From CALANV01 sp036381615 (lineage in GTDB: Bacteria > Pseudomonadota > Alphaproteobacteria > CACIAM-22H2): 64,000 nucleotides of DNA. Where the stretch lies: NCBI GenBank assembly GCA_036381615.1, contig DASVCL010000049.1:17667-81666 (forward strand). Direction: 5' to 3'. Shown in pieces: positions 15,928 through 23,857 of this stretch. Position 1 is the stretch's first letter. The number at the start of each line of letters is the position of its first letter. A program made the translations under genes and the position numbers. The notes below the pieces were generated by a model that was given only the letters and a program-made list of their open reading frames with translations, was not told where the DNA came from and made no database searches.

Positions 15928-16683
15928 ATGCGGCTGCAGAACAAGGTTGCGATCGTCACCGGCGGCGGCTCCGGCTTCGGCGAAGGCATCGCCCGGCGCT
16001 TCGCGGAAGAAGGCGCCAGGGTCGTCGTCAACGACATCGACGAGGCGAATGCCAAGCGCGTCGCCGACACGATCGTGCAGCACGGCGGCCAGGCAATATA
16101 CGTCCAGGGCGACGTCGCGAAGCGCGCGGACGTGAAGAAGACGGTCGACCGCACGCTGCAGGCCTATGGCCGCGTCGACGTCATGGTCAACAACGCCGGC
16201 ATCACCCACCGCAACCAGCCGATGCTCGACGTGCCGGAAGACATGTTCGATCGCATCTTCGCGGTGAACGTGAAGGCCATCTATCTCGCCGCGCTCGAGG
16301 TGGTGCCGGTGTTCCGTCGCCAGGGCGGCGGCGTCATCATCAACACGGCCTCGACGGCCGGCCTGCGGCCGCGGCCGGGCCTGACGTGGTACAACGCGAG
16401 CAAGGGCGCGGTCATCACGATGACCAAGTCGATGGCGGTGGAACTGGCGCCCGACCGGATCCGCGTCAACGCGCTGTGTCCGGTCGCCGGCGAAACGCCG
16501 TTGCTGGACGCCTTCATGGGCGGCGACACCCCGGAGAACCGCGCGAAGTTCAGGGCGTCGGTTCCGCTCGGGCGGCTGTCGACGCCCCGGGACATCGCCA
16601 ACGCCGCGCTCTACCTCGCCTCCGATGAGGCCGAGTTCATCACCGGCGTCGCATTCGAAATCGACGGGGGCCGTTGCATCTAA
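15928..16683 (+). CDS. short-chain dehydrogenase/reductase (glucose 1-dehydrogenase-like)
   Basis: A 251-aa classical SDR: cofactor loop TGGGSGFG at about residues 11-18, NNAGIT, and catalytic Y155/K159 (WYNASKGAVITMTKSMAVEL). VNDID after the second strand indicates NAD preference. The C-terminus EFITGVAFEIDGGRCI is standard. It follows an aldehyde dehydrogenase by 15 bp and precedes a TRAP transporter; substrate unknown, an alcohol or hydroxy acid of the same pathway is plausible. Confidence 0.88.
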   Translation: MRLQNKVAIVTGGGSGFGEGIARRFAEEGARVVVNDIDEANAKRVADTIVQHGGQAIYVQGDVAKRADVKKTVDRTLQAYGRVDVMVNNAGITHRNQPMLDVPEDMFDRIFAVNVKAIYLAALEVVPVFRRQGGGVIINTASTAGLRPRPGLTWYNASKGAVITMTKSMAVELAPDRIRVNALCPVAGETPLLDAFMGGDTPENRAKFRASVPLGRLSTPRDIANAALYLASDEAEFITGVAFEIDGGRCI

Positions 16684-16876
16684 CCCTTTCGCTTAGGTCG
16701 CGCGGCTTTGCCTTGACTCGCGGCAGGGCGCCCATTTTGCTGTCATGTAACCAGTGATTTTTGTGCCGCGCCGGGCGCATGGCCGCGCCGGCGCTGGCAT
16801 GGGACTTGCGTTCGTCTGAGCCCTGACGTTTCGACCCGGGCCGGGGGTTCCGGCCGCGCGGATTGTGGAGGGTGCG

Positions 16877-17965
16877 ATGAAGCGGCGTAAGTTCATCAAG
16901 GCTGCGCTCGGCAGCGCGGCCGGCGCGATTGCGGCGCCGGCGATCGTCGCGGCGCAGACCACGTTCAACTGGAAGATGACCAGCGCGTATCCGCCGAACT
17001 CGCCGTTCTACATGGCGGGGCCCGGCAGCGCGACCGATCTCGCCAAACGCATCGAGGCGATGTCGAACGGACGCCTCAGGATCCAGGTCTTCGGCGCGGG
17101 CGAGCTGATTCCGGCGCTCGAGGGGTTCGACGCGGTGTCGGCCGGCGTGGTCGAAATGAACCACGCCAACGCCTATTTCTGGACCGGCAAGAGCTTCGCC
17201 GCGCAGTACTTCACGGCCGTGCCCTTCGGCCTGAACTTCCAGGGCATGAACGGCTGGCTGTACGAGGGCGGCGGCATGGACCTCTATCGCGAGGTCTATG
17301 ACCAGTTCAATCTCGTGCCGTTTCCGTGCGGCAATACCGGCGTGCAGATGACCGGCTGGTTCAAGCGGCCGGTCGAGACGGTCGAGGACTTCAACGGCCT
17401 GAAGATGCGTATTCCGGGCCTCGCGGGACGCGTCTATCAGGCGCTCGGCGTCGACGTGCGGCTGCTGCCGGGCGGTGAGATCTTTCCGGCGCTCGAGCGC
17501 GGCGTGATCGACGCGGCCGAATTCGTCGGCCCGTATCAGGACCGCCGTCTCGGCCTGCATCGCGCGGCGAAGTACTACTACACGACCGGCTGGCACGAAT
17601 GCGCCACCGTGAGCGAGCTCGTCGTCAACAAGGCGGCGTGGAACAAGCTGCCCAAGGATCTGCAGGCGATCGTCGAGAACGCGTGCGCGGCATGCAACGT
17701 GATCAGCGAGGCGTGGTGCCAGGCGACCAACGCCGAAGCGATGGAAGACCTCATCAAGAACCATGGCGTGATCGCGCAGCCGTTGCCGGACGCGGTCGTG
17801 AAGCGCCTGCGCGAGGCAACCAACGATATTCTCGCCGAGGCGGCCGCGAAGGATCCGGTGGTCAAAAAGGTCCACGAGTCCTACATGGCCTACAAGGCGA
17901 AATACGACTCCTGGGCCGGCTACAGCGAGGCCGTCTACCACGGCCGGATCCGCACCGGCACCTGA
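16877..17965 (+). CDS. dctP: TRAP transporter solute-binding protein
   Basis: A 362-aa DctP-family protein with a twin-arginine-like signal (KRRKFIKAALGSAAGAIAAP, cleavage near VAA-QTT), suggesting export folded. The body (NHANAYFWTGKSFAAQYFTAVPFG, PCGNTGVQMTGWFKRP, GLKMRIPGLAGRVYQALG) resembles the TakP branch that binds 2-oxo or aryl carboxylates through a conserved Arg. ATG 16877 follows GGAGGGTGCG; GTG 16865 is an alternative. The dctQ and dctM genes follow. It selects the organic acid for uptake. Confidence 0.9.
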   Translation: MKRRKFIKAALGSAAGAIAAPAIVAAQTTFNWKMTSAYPPNSPFYMAGPGSATDLAKRIEAMSNGRLRIQVFGAGELIPALEGFDAVSAGVVEMNHANAYFWTGKSFAAQYFTAVPFGLNFQGMNGWLYEGGGMDLYREVYDQFNLVPFPCGNTGVQMTGWFKRPVETVEDFNGLKMRIPGLAGRVYQALGVDVRLLPGGEIFPALERGVIDAAEFVGPYQDRRLGLHRAAKYYYTTGWHECATVSELVVNKAAWNKLPKDLQAIVENACAACNVISEAWCQATNAEAMEDLIKNHGVIAQPLPDAVVKRLREATNDILAEAAAKDPVVKKVHESYMAYKAKYDSWAGYSEAVYHGRIRTGT

Positions 17966-18017
17966 GAGGCATGGGTATGGCGGAAGATCGTGCCGCCGGG
18001 AGACGAGGGCGCCCCGC

Positions 18018-18524
18018 GTGACCGCGCTTGAATCGCTCGCCGGGCGAATCGAGACCCTGATCGACGTCATCGGTCGCCTCGCGGCGTGGACGACATTTGT
18101 GCTCGTCGCCGTGATGGCCTCGAACGTCCTGCTTCGCTACCTGTTCGCGACCGGAACGGTGTGGGCGCAGGAGCTCGAATGGCACCTGATGGCGCCCATC
18201 GTCCTGTTCGGCATGTCCTATGCCTTACGCCACGGCGATCACGTCCGGGTCGACGTGCTCTATGCCGGGTTCAGTCCGCGCGTGAAGCGTGGCGTCGACC
18301 TCGTCGCCGCACTGCTCTCGGCGGCGGTCGCGCTGGCCGTCGTCGAGCTTTCCTGGCGCTACGTCCTGCAGTCCTGGTCGATCGGCGAGGGTTCCGCCAA
18401 TCCGGGCGGCATCCCGTACCGCTATGTCCTCAAATCTCTCATCCCGATCGGGTTCGCGCTTCTCTTCCTGCAGTCGCTCGCCGAGGCGGCGCGCAGCCTC
18501 ATCGCACTGCGCAGGGCGGATTGA
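18018..18524 (+). CDS. dctQ: TRAP transporter small membrane subunit
   Basis: A 168-aa membrane protein with four predicted transmembrane segments and the DctQ signature WAQELEWHLMAPIVLFGMSYALRHGDHVRVDVLY. It pairs with DctM in Na+-driven uptake of the solute delivered by DctP. Its TGA shares an A with the ATG of dctM (TGATG, 18522-18526), indicating coupled translation. Confidence 0.92.
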   Translation: MTALESLAGRIETLIDVIGRLAAWTTFVLVAVMASNVLLRYLFATGTVWAQELEWHLMAPIVLFGMSYALRHGDHVRVDVLYAGFSPRVKRGVDLVAALLSAAVALAVVELSWRYVLQSWSIGEGSANPGGIPYRYVLKSLIPIGFALLFLQSLAEAARSLIALRRAD

Positions 18525-19849
18525 TGCCGTACAACGAAATCCTGGCCGTGCTGATGCTGGCGTCGTTCTTCGTCCTGCTGATAGCGGGCATTCCGGTCGC
18601 GATGACGCTGGCGGTGTCGGGCTTCGTCTTCGGGTGGCTCGGTTTCGGGCCGCTGCTCTTCAATCTGCTGCCGAACCGCATCTTCGGCGTCGTCACGAAC
18701 TATACGCTCCTGGCGATTCCGCTGTTCGTCTTCATGGGCGTGATGCTGGAGAAATCCCGCCTCGCCGAGGACCTGATGGAGGTCGTGGGACTCCTCGCCG
18801 GAAGGCTGCGCGGCGGACTCGGGCTCGGGATCATCCTCGTCGGCGTGCTGATGGGCGCCACCACCGGAATCGTCGGCGCCACGGTCGTGACGCTCGGCCT
18901 GCTCACGTTGCCCGGCATGCTCCGCCGCGGCTACGACAAGGGGCTTGCATGCGGGACGATCTGCGCCTCGGGCACGCTCGGCCAGATCATTCCCCCGAGC
19001 CTCATCCTCATCCTGCTCGCCGACATCATGGGCGAGTCCGTCGGCACGCTGTTCGCCGCGGCCGTTGTCCCCGGCCTGCTGCTGGCGGCGTTGTACTGCG
19101 TCTACACGATCGGCCTGGGCGTCGTCGCGCCGCACATGGTTCCGGTCGTGCCGCCCGAGGAGCGGGAGGCCGTCGCGCGGTCGGCGCTGTGGGCCAAGGC
19201 CGCGCGCGTCGTGGCCCCGCCGCTCGGGCTCGTGCTCGCCGTGCTCGGCTCGATCATCGGGGGCGTCGCCGCCCCGACCGAGGCCGCGTCCATGGGCGCG
19301 CTCGGCGCCATCGCCGTCACCGCGCTGGGCCGCCGCTTCTCCTGGCAGGTGCTGAAGGAGACGGTTCAGACCACGACGCGGATCACCGCGATGGTGATGT
19401 TCATCCTGATCTGCGCGCAGGTCTTCGCGCTTGCCTTCCGCGGCCTGCAGGGCGAGCGGCTCGTCCACGATCTCTTCGGCCTCCTGCCGGGCGGCATCAA
19501 CGCCGACATCTGGTTCCTGATGGCGCTGATCTTCGTGCTCGGCTTCTTCATCGAATGGATCGAGATCTCCTACATCGCCGTGCCGCTTTTCCTGCCGGTA
19601 TTCCAGCAGGCCGGAACCGATCTCGTCTGGCTCGCCACGCTCATCTGCGTGAACCTGCAGACGTCGTTCCTGACGCCGCCTTTCGGCTGGTCGCTGTTCT
19701 TCCTGCGCGGCGTGGCACCCCCTGAGATCGCGACCCGCGACATCTATATGGGCGTGATCCCCTTCATCGGGATGCAGCTCATGGCGCTGGTGCTCGTCTT
19801 CTTCGTCCCGGACCTCGCCACCTGGCTGCCCAAGGCAATCGGCTGGTAG
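18524..19849 (+). CDS. dctM: TRAP transporter large membrane subunit
   Basis: A 441-aa polytopic protein of the DctM family with about 12 transmembrane segments. Conserved blocks include AIPLFVFMGVMLEKS, GATTGIVGATVVTLGLLTLPGML, GTLGQIIPPSLILILL and AAPTEAASMGALGA. It forms the Na+/solute channel of the TRAP system with DctQ. The gene is complete and last in the dctPQM operon. Confidence 0.92.
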   Translation: MPYNEILAVLMLASFFVLLIAGIPVAMTLAVSGFVFGWLGFGPLLFNLLPNRIFGVVTNYTLLAIPLFVFMGVMLEKSRLAEDLMEVVGLLAGRLRGGLGLGIILVGVLMGATTGIVGATVVTLGLLTLPGMLRRGYDKGLACGTICASGTLGQIIPPSLILILLADIMGESVGTLFAAAVVPGLLLAALYCVYTIGLGVVAPHMVPVVPPEEREAVARSALWAKAARVVAPPLGLVLAVLGSIIGGVAAPTEAASMGALGAIAVTALGRRFSWQVLKETVQTTTRITAMVMFILICAQVFALAFRGLQGERLVHDLFGLLPGGINADIWFLMALIFVLGFFIEWIEISYIAVPLFLPVFQQAGTDLVWLATLICVNLQTSFLTPPFGWSLFFLRGVAPPEIATRDIYMGVIPFIGMQLMALVLVFFVPDLATWLPKAIGW

Positions 19850-19874
19850 ACCCCGCACCGGACCGGGTAAGCTT

Positions 19875-19897
19875 CCGTCAGAAGGAGGGGCTGACGG
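19875..19897 (+). promoter_or_regulatory. hairpin enclosing the ribosome-binding site of the alcohol dehydrogenase gene
   Basis: CCGTCAG (19875-19881) and CTGACGG (19891-19897) form a perfect 7-bp stem; the 9-nt loop AAGGAGGGG contains the whole Shine-Dalgarno sequence and the stem abuts ATG 19898. The same palindrome could also be a DNA operator. Either way it could limit translation or transcription of the downstream gene. Confidence 0.6.
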
Positions 19898-21022
19898 ATG
19901 AAGATGAAGGCTGCCGTGCTGGAAGCGATGGGGGCGCCCGCGCCCTACGCGAACTCGAAACCGCTCAGGATCGCCGAGGTCGAACTCGACCCGCCCGGCC
20001 CCGGCGAGGTGCTGGTGAAGATCGCCGCGGCGGGCCTGTGCCATTCCGACCTTTCCGTCATCAACGGCGACCGTCCGCGCCCGACCCCGATGGTCCTGGG
20101 CCACGAGGCGGCCGGCATCGTCGAGGAGGTCGGGCCGGGCGTCGACGACCTGAAGAAGGGCGATCACGTCGTCATGGTGTTCGTGCCGAGCTGCGGTCAC
20201 TGCGCCCCGTGCGCGGAGGGCCGGCCGGCGCTGTGCGAGCCGGGCGCCGCCGCGAACACCAAGGGCGAGCTTCTCTCCGGCGCGCGGCGGCTGCATCGCA
20301 ACGGACAGCCGCTCCATCACCACCTGGGCGTGTCGGCCTTCGCCGAGTACGCGACCGTGTCGCGCCGCTCCCTGATCAAGATCGATCCGGAGCTTCCGCT
20401 CGAGGAGGCCGCGCTGTTCGGCTGCGCGGTCCTGACCGGCGTCGGCGCCGTGACCAACACGGCCGGCGTGCGTTCGGGGCAGAGCGTCGCCGTCGTCGGT
20501 CTCGGCGGCGTCGGCCTGAGTTCGCTCCTGGGCGCGGTCGTCGCCGGCGCCGGCGCCGTCATCGCCGTCGACATGAACGAGCAGAAGCTCGCCTTCGCGC
20601 GTCAGCTCGGCGCCACGCATGCGTTCAACGCCGCCGATCCCGATTGCGTCGAGAAGGTGCGCGCCGCCACACACGGCGGCGTCGACGTCGCGATCGAGAT
20701 GGCCGGCTCGATCAAGGCGTTCGAGACGGCCTACAGGATCACCCGTCGCGGCGGCCAGACGGTCACCGCCGGCCTGCCGAACCCGGGGCATACCTTCCCG
20801 CTCTCGATCGTCAATCTCGTCGGGGAGGAGCGCACCGTGAAGGGCAGCTATATCGGCGGATGCGTGCCCACGCGCGACCTGCCGCGTTACATCGGCCTCT
20901 ATCGGCAAGGGCGCCTGCCGGTCGACCGGCTGATGACCGATCGCCTGAGCCTGGACCGGATCAACGAAGGCTTCGACCGCCTCGCCGAGGGCAAGGCGGT
21001 ACGCCAGGTCGTCGTCTTCTGA
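19898..21022 (+). CDS. zinc-dependent alcohol dehydrogenase (class III/aryl-alcohol type)
   Basis: A 374-aa MDR enzyme. Catalytic zinc ligands are C48 (GLCHSD), H69-E70 (GHE) and the Cys in LFGCAVLTG. The structural zinc set C99, C102, C105 and C113 (SCGHCAPCAEGRPALC) is complete. The NAD-binding VGLGGVGLS and IAVDMNEQKL follow. The insert with ANTKGELLSGARRLH resembles benzyl-alcohol and S-(hydroxymethyl)glutathione dehydrogenases. It could provide the alcohol-to-aldehyde step ahead of the aldehyde dehydrogenase at 14428. It is preceded by the TRAP operon by 48 bp. Confidence 0.9.
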   Translation: MKMKAAVLEAMGAPAPYANSKPLRIAEVELDPPGPGEVLVKIAAAGLCHSDLSVINGDRPRPTPMVLGHEAAGIVEEVGPGVDDLKKGDHVVMVFVPSCGHCAPCAEGRPALCEPGAAANTKGELLSGARRLHRNGQPLHHHLGVSAFAEYATVSRRSLIKIDPELPLEEAALFGCAVLTGVGAVTNTAGVRSGQSVAVVGLGGVGLSSLLGAVVAGAGAVIAVDMNEQKLAFARQLGATHAFNAADPDCVEKVRAATHGGVDVAIEMAGSIKAFETAYRITRRGGQTVTAGLPNPGHTFPLSIVNLVGEERTVKGSYIGGCVPTRDLPRYIGLYRQGRLPVDRLMTDRLSLDRINEGFDRLAEGKAVRQVVVF

Positions 21023-21028
21023 CCCCCC

Positions 21029-21056
21029 GGCGCGATGCCCGCACCGGCATCGCGCC
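21029..21056. terminator. terminator-like hairpin after the alcohol dehydrogenase gene
   Basis: A perfect 11-bp stem GGCGCGATGCC (21029-21039) and GGCATCGCGCC (21046-21056) with a 6-nt loop, 7 bp after the stop codon. There is no T-tract, so termination would need help or the hairpin may stabilise the mRNA end. Confidence 0.5.
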
Positions 21057-21125
21057 GCGCCTGAACGGCCAAGCTTTTGATCTAGCTTGCCGAATCGGCA
21101 TCGTTCCCGATACGTTCCGGAATCG

Positions 21126-22877
21126 ATGTCGTTACGCAGCCATCAGCAGGAGATGCTCGCCCTCGCGGAACGGATCGCCGCGGGGGTCGATGTGCGCGAC
21201 ATCCTGGCCGATGTCACGCCGGGCGGCGGCAAGAGCGTGCTGCCGGTGATCTGCGCGGCCCGGCTGCTTGGTCCCGGCCGGCCGATCCGGCAGATCCTCT
21301 GGATCGTGCCGCGCGACAATCTGCGGGCCCAGGCCGAGGAGGCGTTCCTCGATCCGCGCTGGCGCAGGTACCTCGGCCATCGCCTGACGATCCGCGCCGC
21401 CGGCAACGAGGCCGACCCGGCGCGCGGGCTTGCCGGCTGGTGCACGACCTACCAGGCGATCGCGGCCAATCCCGCCCCCCATCTCGCCGCCGTCAGGGCG
21501 AAGCCGACGCTGGTCGTTCTCGACGAGGCGCATCACCTTCCCGAGGATCCGTGGAACGAACACGGCGCCTGGACGAAGGCCGTCGCGCCGATTCTCGCGG
21601 CCGCGCGTCTCCGGCTGTTCATGACCGGCACGCTGCTGCGCGACGACCGCCGGCGCATCCTGGGGCTGCCCGTCGATCTCTTCGGGCGGATCGATCATCG
21701 CCGCCCCGGCTTCGCCGCCGTCAGCTATGGCCGCCGCAAGGCGCTGGAGGAGCGCGCCGTCCTGCCCGTCTGTTTCACCCGCGCCGACGCCGCCGCGCAG
21801 TGGATTGCGCTCGACGGCAATGCCCGCGAGGTGGAAACGCTCGTCGGCGCCGGTGACGACACGCGGCCGGCCCTGTTCTCCGCGCTCAGGACGCAGTACG
21901 CCGCGGCGCTGCTCGAATCGGCGGTGCGGCTGTGCGGCCGAATCCGCATGGAGCGCCGCCGCGACCGCGGCCTCGATCCGCAGGCGATCGCGCCGGGTCT
22001 GGGCAAGCTGCTCGTCGCGGCACCGGACCAGCGGACGGCGCGGCGCTATGCGGCACTGCTCGAGCGCTGGCTGCCGCCGCATGCGGCGACCGGCTCGCGC
22101 GTCGCGCTGGCGATTTCGAACGAGCCCAGCAGCCTCGACGCGCTGCAGCGTTTCCGCAGCGCCGATCCGGCGAGCCCGCCGGTGCTCATCACCGTCGCGA
22201 TGGCGAGCGAAGGGCTCGACGCGCCGGAGATCGCCGTGCTCGCGGCGCTGACGCATGTCCGCTCGGCGCCGTGGCTGACGCAGCTCGTCGCCCGCGCCAC
22301 CCGGATCGATCCGCATGCCGGCCCCTACGAGGCGCAGGTCGCGCACGTCCTTCACCCGGACGACGACCTGTTCCGGAAGTTCCGCGGCCTGGCCGAGGCC
22401 GAGCAGCTTGCCGTCTTCGGCGTGCCGCAGCCGCCGCGCCCGGACGACGAACGGCGCGAGGGCATGGCCGCCGCGCGCGCCGCCGCCGTCATTCCGCTCG
22501 CCTCGCGGGTTACTGCGCTCAAGGGCGAAAACGGCCCGCCGCCGATCGATCCGCCGCGGGACGACGCGCTCGTCGCGATGCCGCCGCCGCGCGCGCTGCC
22601 GCCCAGCGTGCGCGAAAAGCAGCTACGCCGCGCCATTGCGGCGGCGGTCCGGCGTCAGGCGGCGGCGCATGCCCGCCTGACGGGAGCCGCCGCGCCCGAT
22701 TTTCACGCCTTCAATGCGGCCCTCGCCAAGGTGCAGGGAAAGGAGCGCGACCGCATGACGCTGCCGGAGCTCGAGGAGACGCTGATCTGGCTCGCCGAGC
22801 ACCGCATTGCCGACTTCCTGCCGCTGCTCGCGGACGACCATCGCTTCCGCTGGTCGCGCCGCGCGCGGAACGGCTGA
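21126..22877 (+). CDS. stand-alone DEAH superfamily 2 helicase
   Basis: A 583-aa SF2 helicase. Motif I is TPGGGKS at residues 31-37 (a variant of GxGKT/S), motif II is DEAH at 133-136, and motif III-like FMTGTLLRDD follows. The second RecA domain holds LITVAMASEGLDAPEIAVLA (motif V) and LVARATRIDP (motif VI). The C-terminal ~150 residues are Ala/Arg/Pro-rich and not recognised. It resembles restriction-type or UvrB/ResIII-like helicases, yet no nuclease, methylase or other defence gene is adjacent. Weak Shine-Dalgarno; ATG 21126 is chosen because the HQQEML Q-motif-like block begins there. Confidence 0.85.
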   Translation: MSLRSHQQEMLALAERIAAGVDVRDILADVTPGGGKSVLPVICAARLLGPGRPIRQILWIVPRDNLRAQAEEAFLDPRWRRYLGHRLTIRAAGNEADPARGLAGWCTTYQAIAANPAPHLAAVRAKPTLVVLDEAHHLPEDPWNEHGAWTKAVAPILAAARLRLFMTGTLLRDDRRRILGLPVDLFGRIDHRRPGFAAVSYGRRKALEERAVLPVCFTRADAAAQWIALDGNAREVETLVGAGDDTRPALFSALRTQYAAALLESAVRLCGRIRMERRRDRGLDPQAIAPGLGKLLVAAPDQRTARRYAALLERWLPPHAATGSRVALAISNEPSSLDALQRFRSADPASPPVLITVAMASEGLDAPEIAVLAALTHVRSAPWLTQLVARATRIDPHAGPYEAQVAHVLHPDDDLFRKFRGLAEAEQLAVFGVPQPPRPDDERREGMAAARAAAVIPLASRVTALKGENGPPPIDPPRDDALVAMPPPRALPPSVREKQLRRAIAAAVRRQAAAHARLTGAAAPDFHAFNAALAKVQGKERDRMTLPELEETLIWLAEHRIADFLPLLADDHRFRWSRRARNG

Positions 22878-22904
22878 GCGACCGCATCCGGGTCGCAACG
22901 GCCG

Positions 22905-22942
22905 GGCAAAGAAAAGCCCCGGAGACCTGCGTCTCCGGGGCT
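22905..22942 (-). terminator. strong terminator between helicase and BI-1 genes
   Basis: A perfect 12-bp stem AGCCCCGGAGAC (22915-22926) and GTCTCCGGGGCT (22931-22942) with a 4-nt loop. On the minus strand it is followed by TTTTCTTTGC (22905-22914), so it terminates the minus-strand gene at 22970 and, as a stem, may also stop the helicase transcript. Confidence 0.85.
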
Positions 22943-22969
22943 GGAAAGGTTCGGTGCGTTGTCGATCAA

Positions 22970-23686
22970 CTAGTCCCGACGCTGACCCAGAAGCTGCATC
23001 AGCATGATGAACAGGTTGATGAAGTCGAGATAGAGGGCCAGCGCACCCATCAGCGCCTTCTTGCCGGCCACCTCGCCGTCCTCGCCCTCGATGTAGATCT
23101 CCTTGATCCGCTGCGTGTCGTAGGCGGTGAGGCCGACGAACACGATCACGCCGATCACCGAGATCGCGAACTGCAGGGCAGAGCTCTGCACGAAGATGTT
23201 GACGAGGCCCGCGATGACGATGCCGATCAGGCCCATGAACAGGAACGACCCGAACTGCGACAGGTCGCGCTTGGTCGTATAGCCGTACAGGCTCATCGCG
23301 GCGAACGTGCCGGCGGTGATGAAGAACACCCGCGCGATGCTGGCCCCCGTGAACACGAGGAAGATCGACGCGAGCGAGGCGCCCATCGCCACGGAGAAGG
23401 CCCAGAAGATGGCCTGCGCCGAGAAGAACGACAGACGGTTCAGTCCGAAGCTCAACACCATGACGAACGCCAGCGGCGCCAGCATCACCACCCACTGTAG
23501 CGGCGTGCCGAAGATCGCCTGAACCAGCGCCGGCGTGTTGGCGACGACATAGGCGACGATGCCCGTCAGCGCCAGGCCGGAGGCCATGTAGTTGTACACG
23601 CGCAGCATGTACTGCCGCAGGCCGAGGTCCAGTTCGGCTTGGGCTGCCGCGGTACGTGTCCAGTAATTCCGTTGAATCTCCGCCAT
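22970..23686 (-). CDS. Bax inhibitor-1/YccA family inner-membrane protein
   Basis: 238 aa with seven predicted transmembrane segments. The N-terminus LDLGLRQYMLRVYNYMASGLALTG and the C-terminal LALYLDFINLFIMLMQLLG with an acidic pair in the last helix are the BI-1 signatures. Bacterial members act as pH-sensitive calcium leak channels or modulate FtsH proteolysis. Monocistronic; GGGGGAGCGG precedes the start on the coding strand. An AT-rich 171-bp spacer separates it from ybbP. Confidence 0.92.
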   Translation of the reverse strand: MAEIQRNYWTRTAAAQAELDLGLRQYMLRVYNYMASGLALTGIVAYVVANTPALVQAIFGTPLQWVVMLAPLAFVMVLSFGLNRLSFFSAQAIFWAFSVAMGASLASIFLVFTGASIARVFFITAGTFAAMSLYGYTTKRDLSQFGSFLFMGLIGIVIAGLVNIFVQSSALQFAISVIGVIVFVGLTAYDTQRIKEIYIEGEDGEVAGKKALMGALALYLDFINLFIMLMQLLGQRRD

Positions 23687-23857
23687 TTTGGGTTCCGCTC
23701 CCCCTGTTGCTCTTGGCAGGAATGATATGGGAACTGGGCTGCTCGATTCAATAGCCCGTACCGCCGGGCGGCCGGCTAAGCTGTTGAATTGTTGCCAATT
23801 TATAAAGGCTAGCCGTTTGCTGCCCTCGGCCGGCGCTCCCTCGGGCGCCCGCCCGGA

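Noticed and set aside
16713..16741. Promoter TTGACT plus 17 bp plus TTTGCT before the TRAP genes
   Set aside because: The -35 is good but the -10 is too poor to list as a feature.
18422..20908. A very long open frame of 828 codons on the minus strand, opposite the TRAP and alcohol dehydrogenase genes
   Set aside because: Its translation is a monotonous mix of Arg, Asp, Glu, His and Gln without any fold motif; the plus strand carries three recognisable genes. It is the usual by-product of GC-rich third positions.
21126..22877. Part of a restriction-modification or phage-defence island
   Set aside because: The helicase has no nuclease, methylase or mobile-element neighbour; the flanks are metabolic and housekeeping genes.
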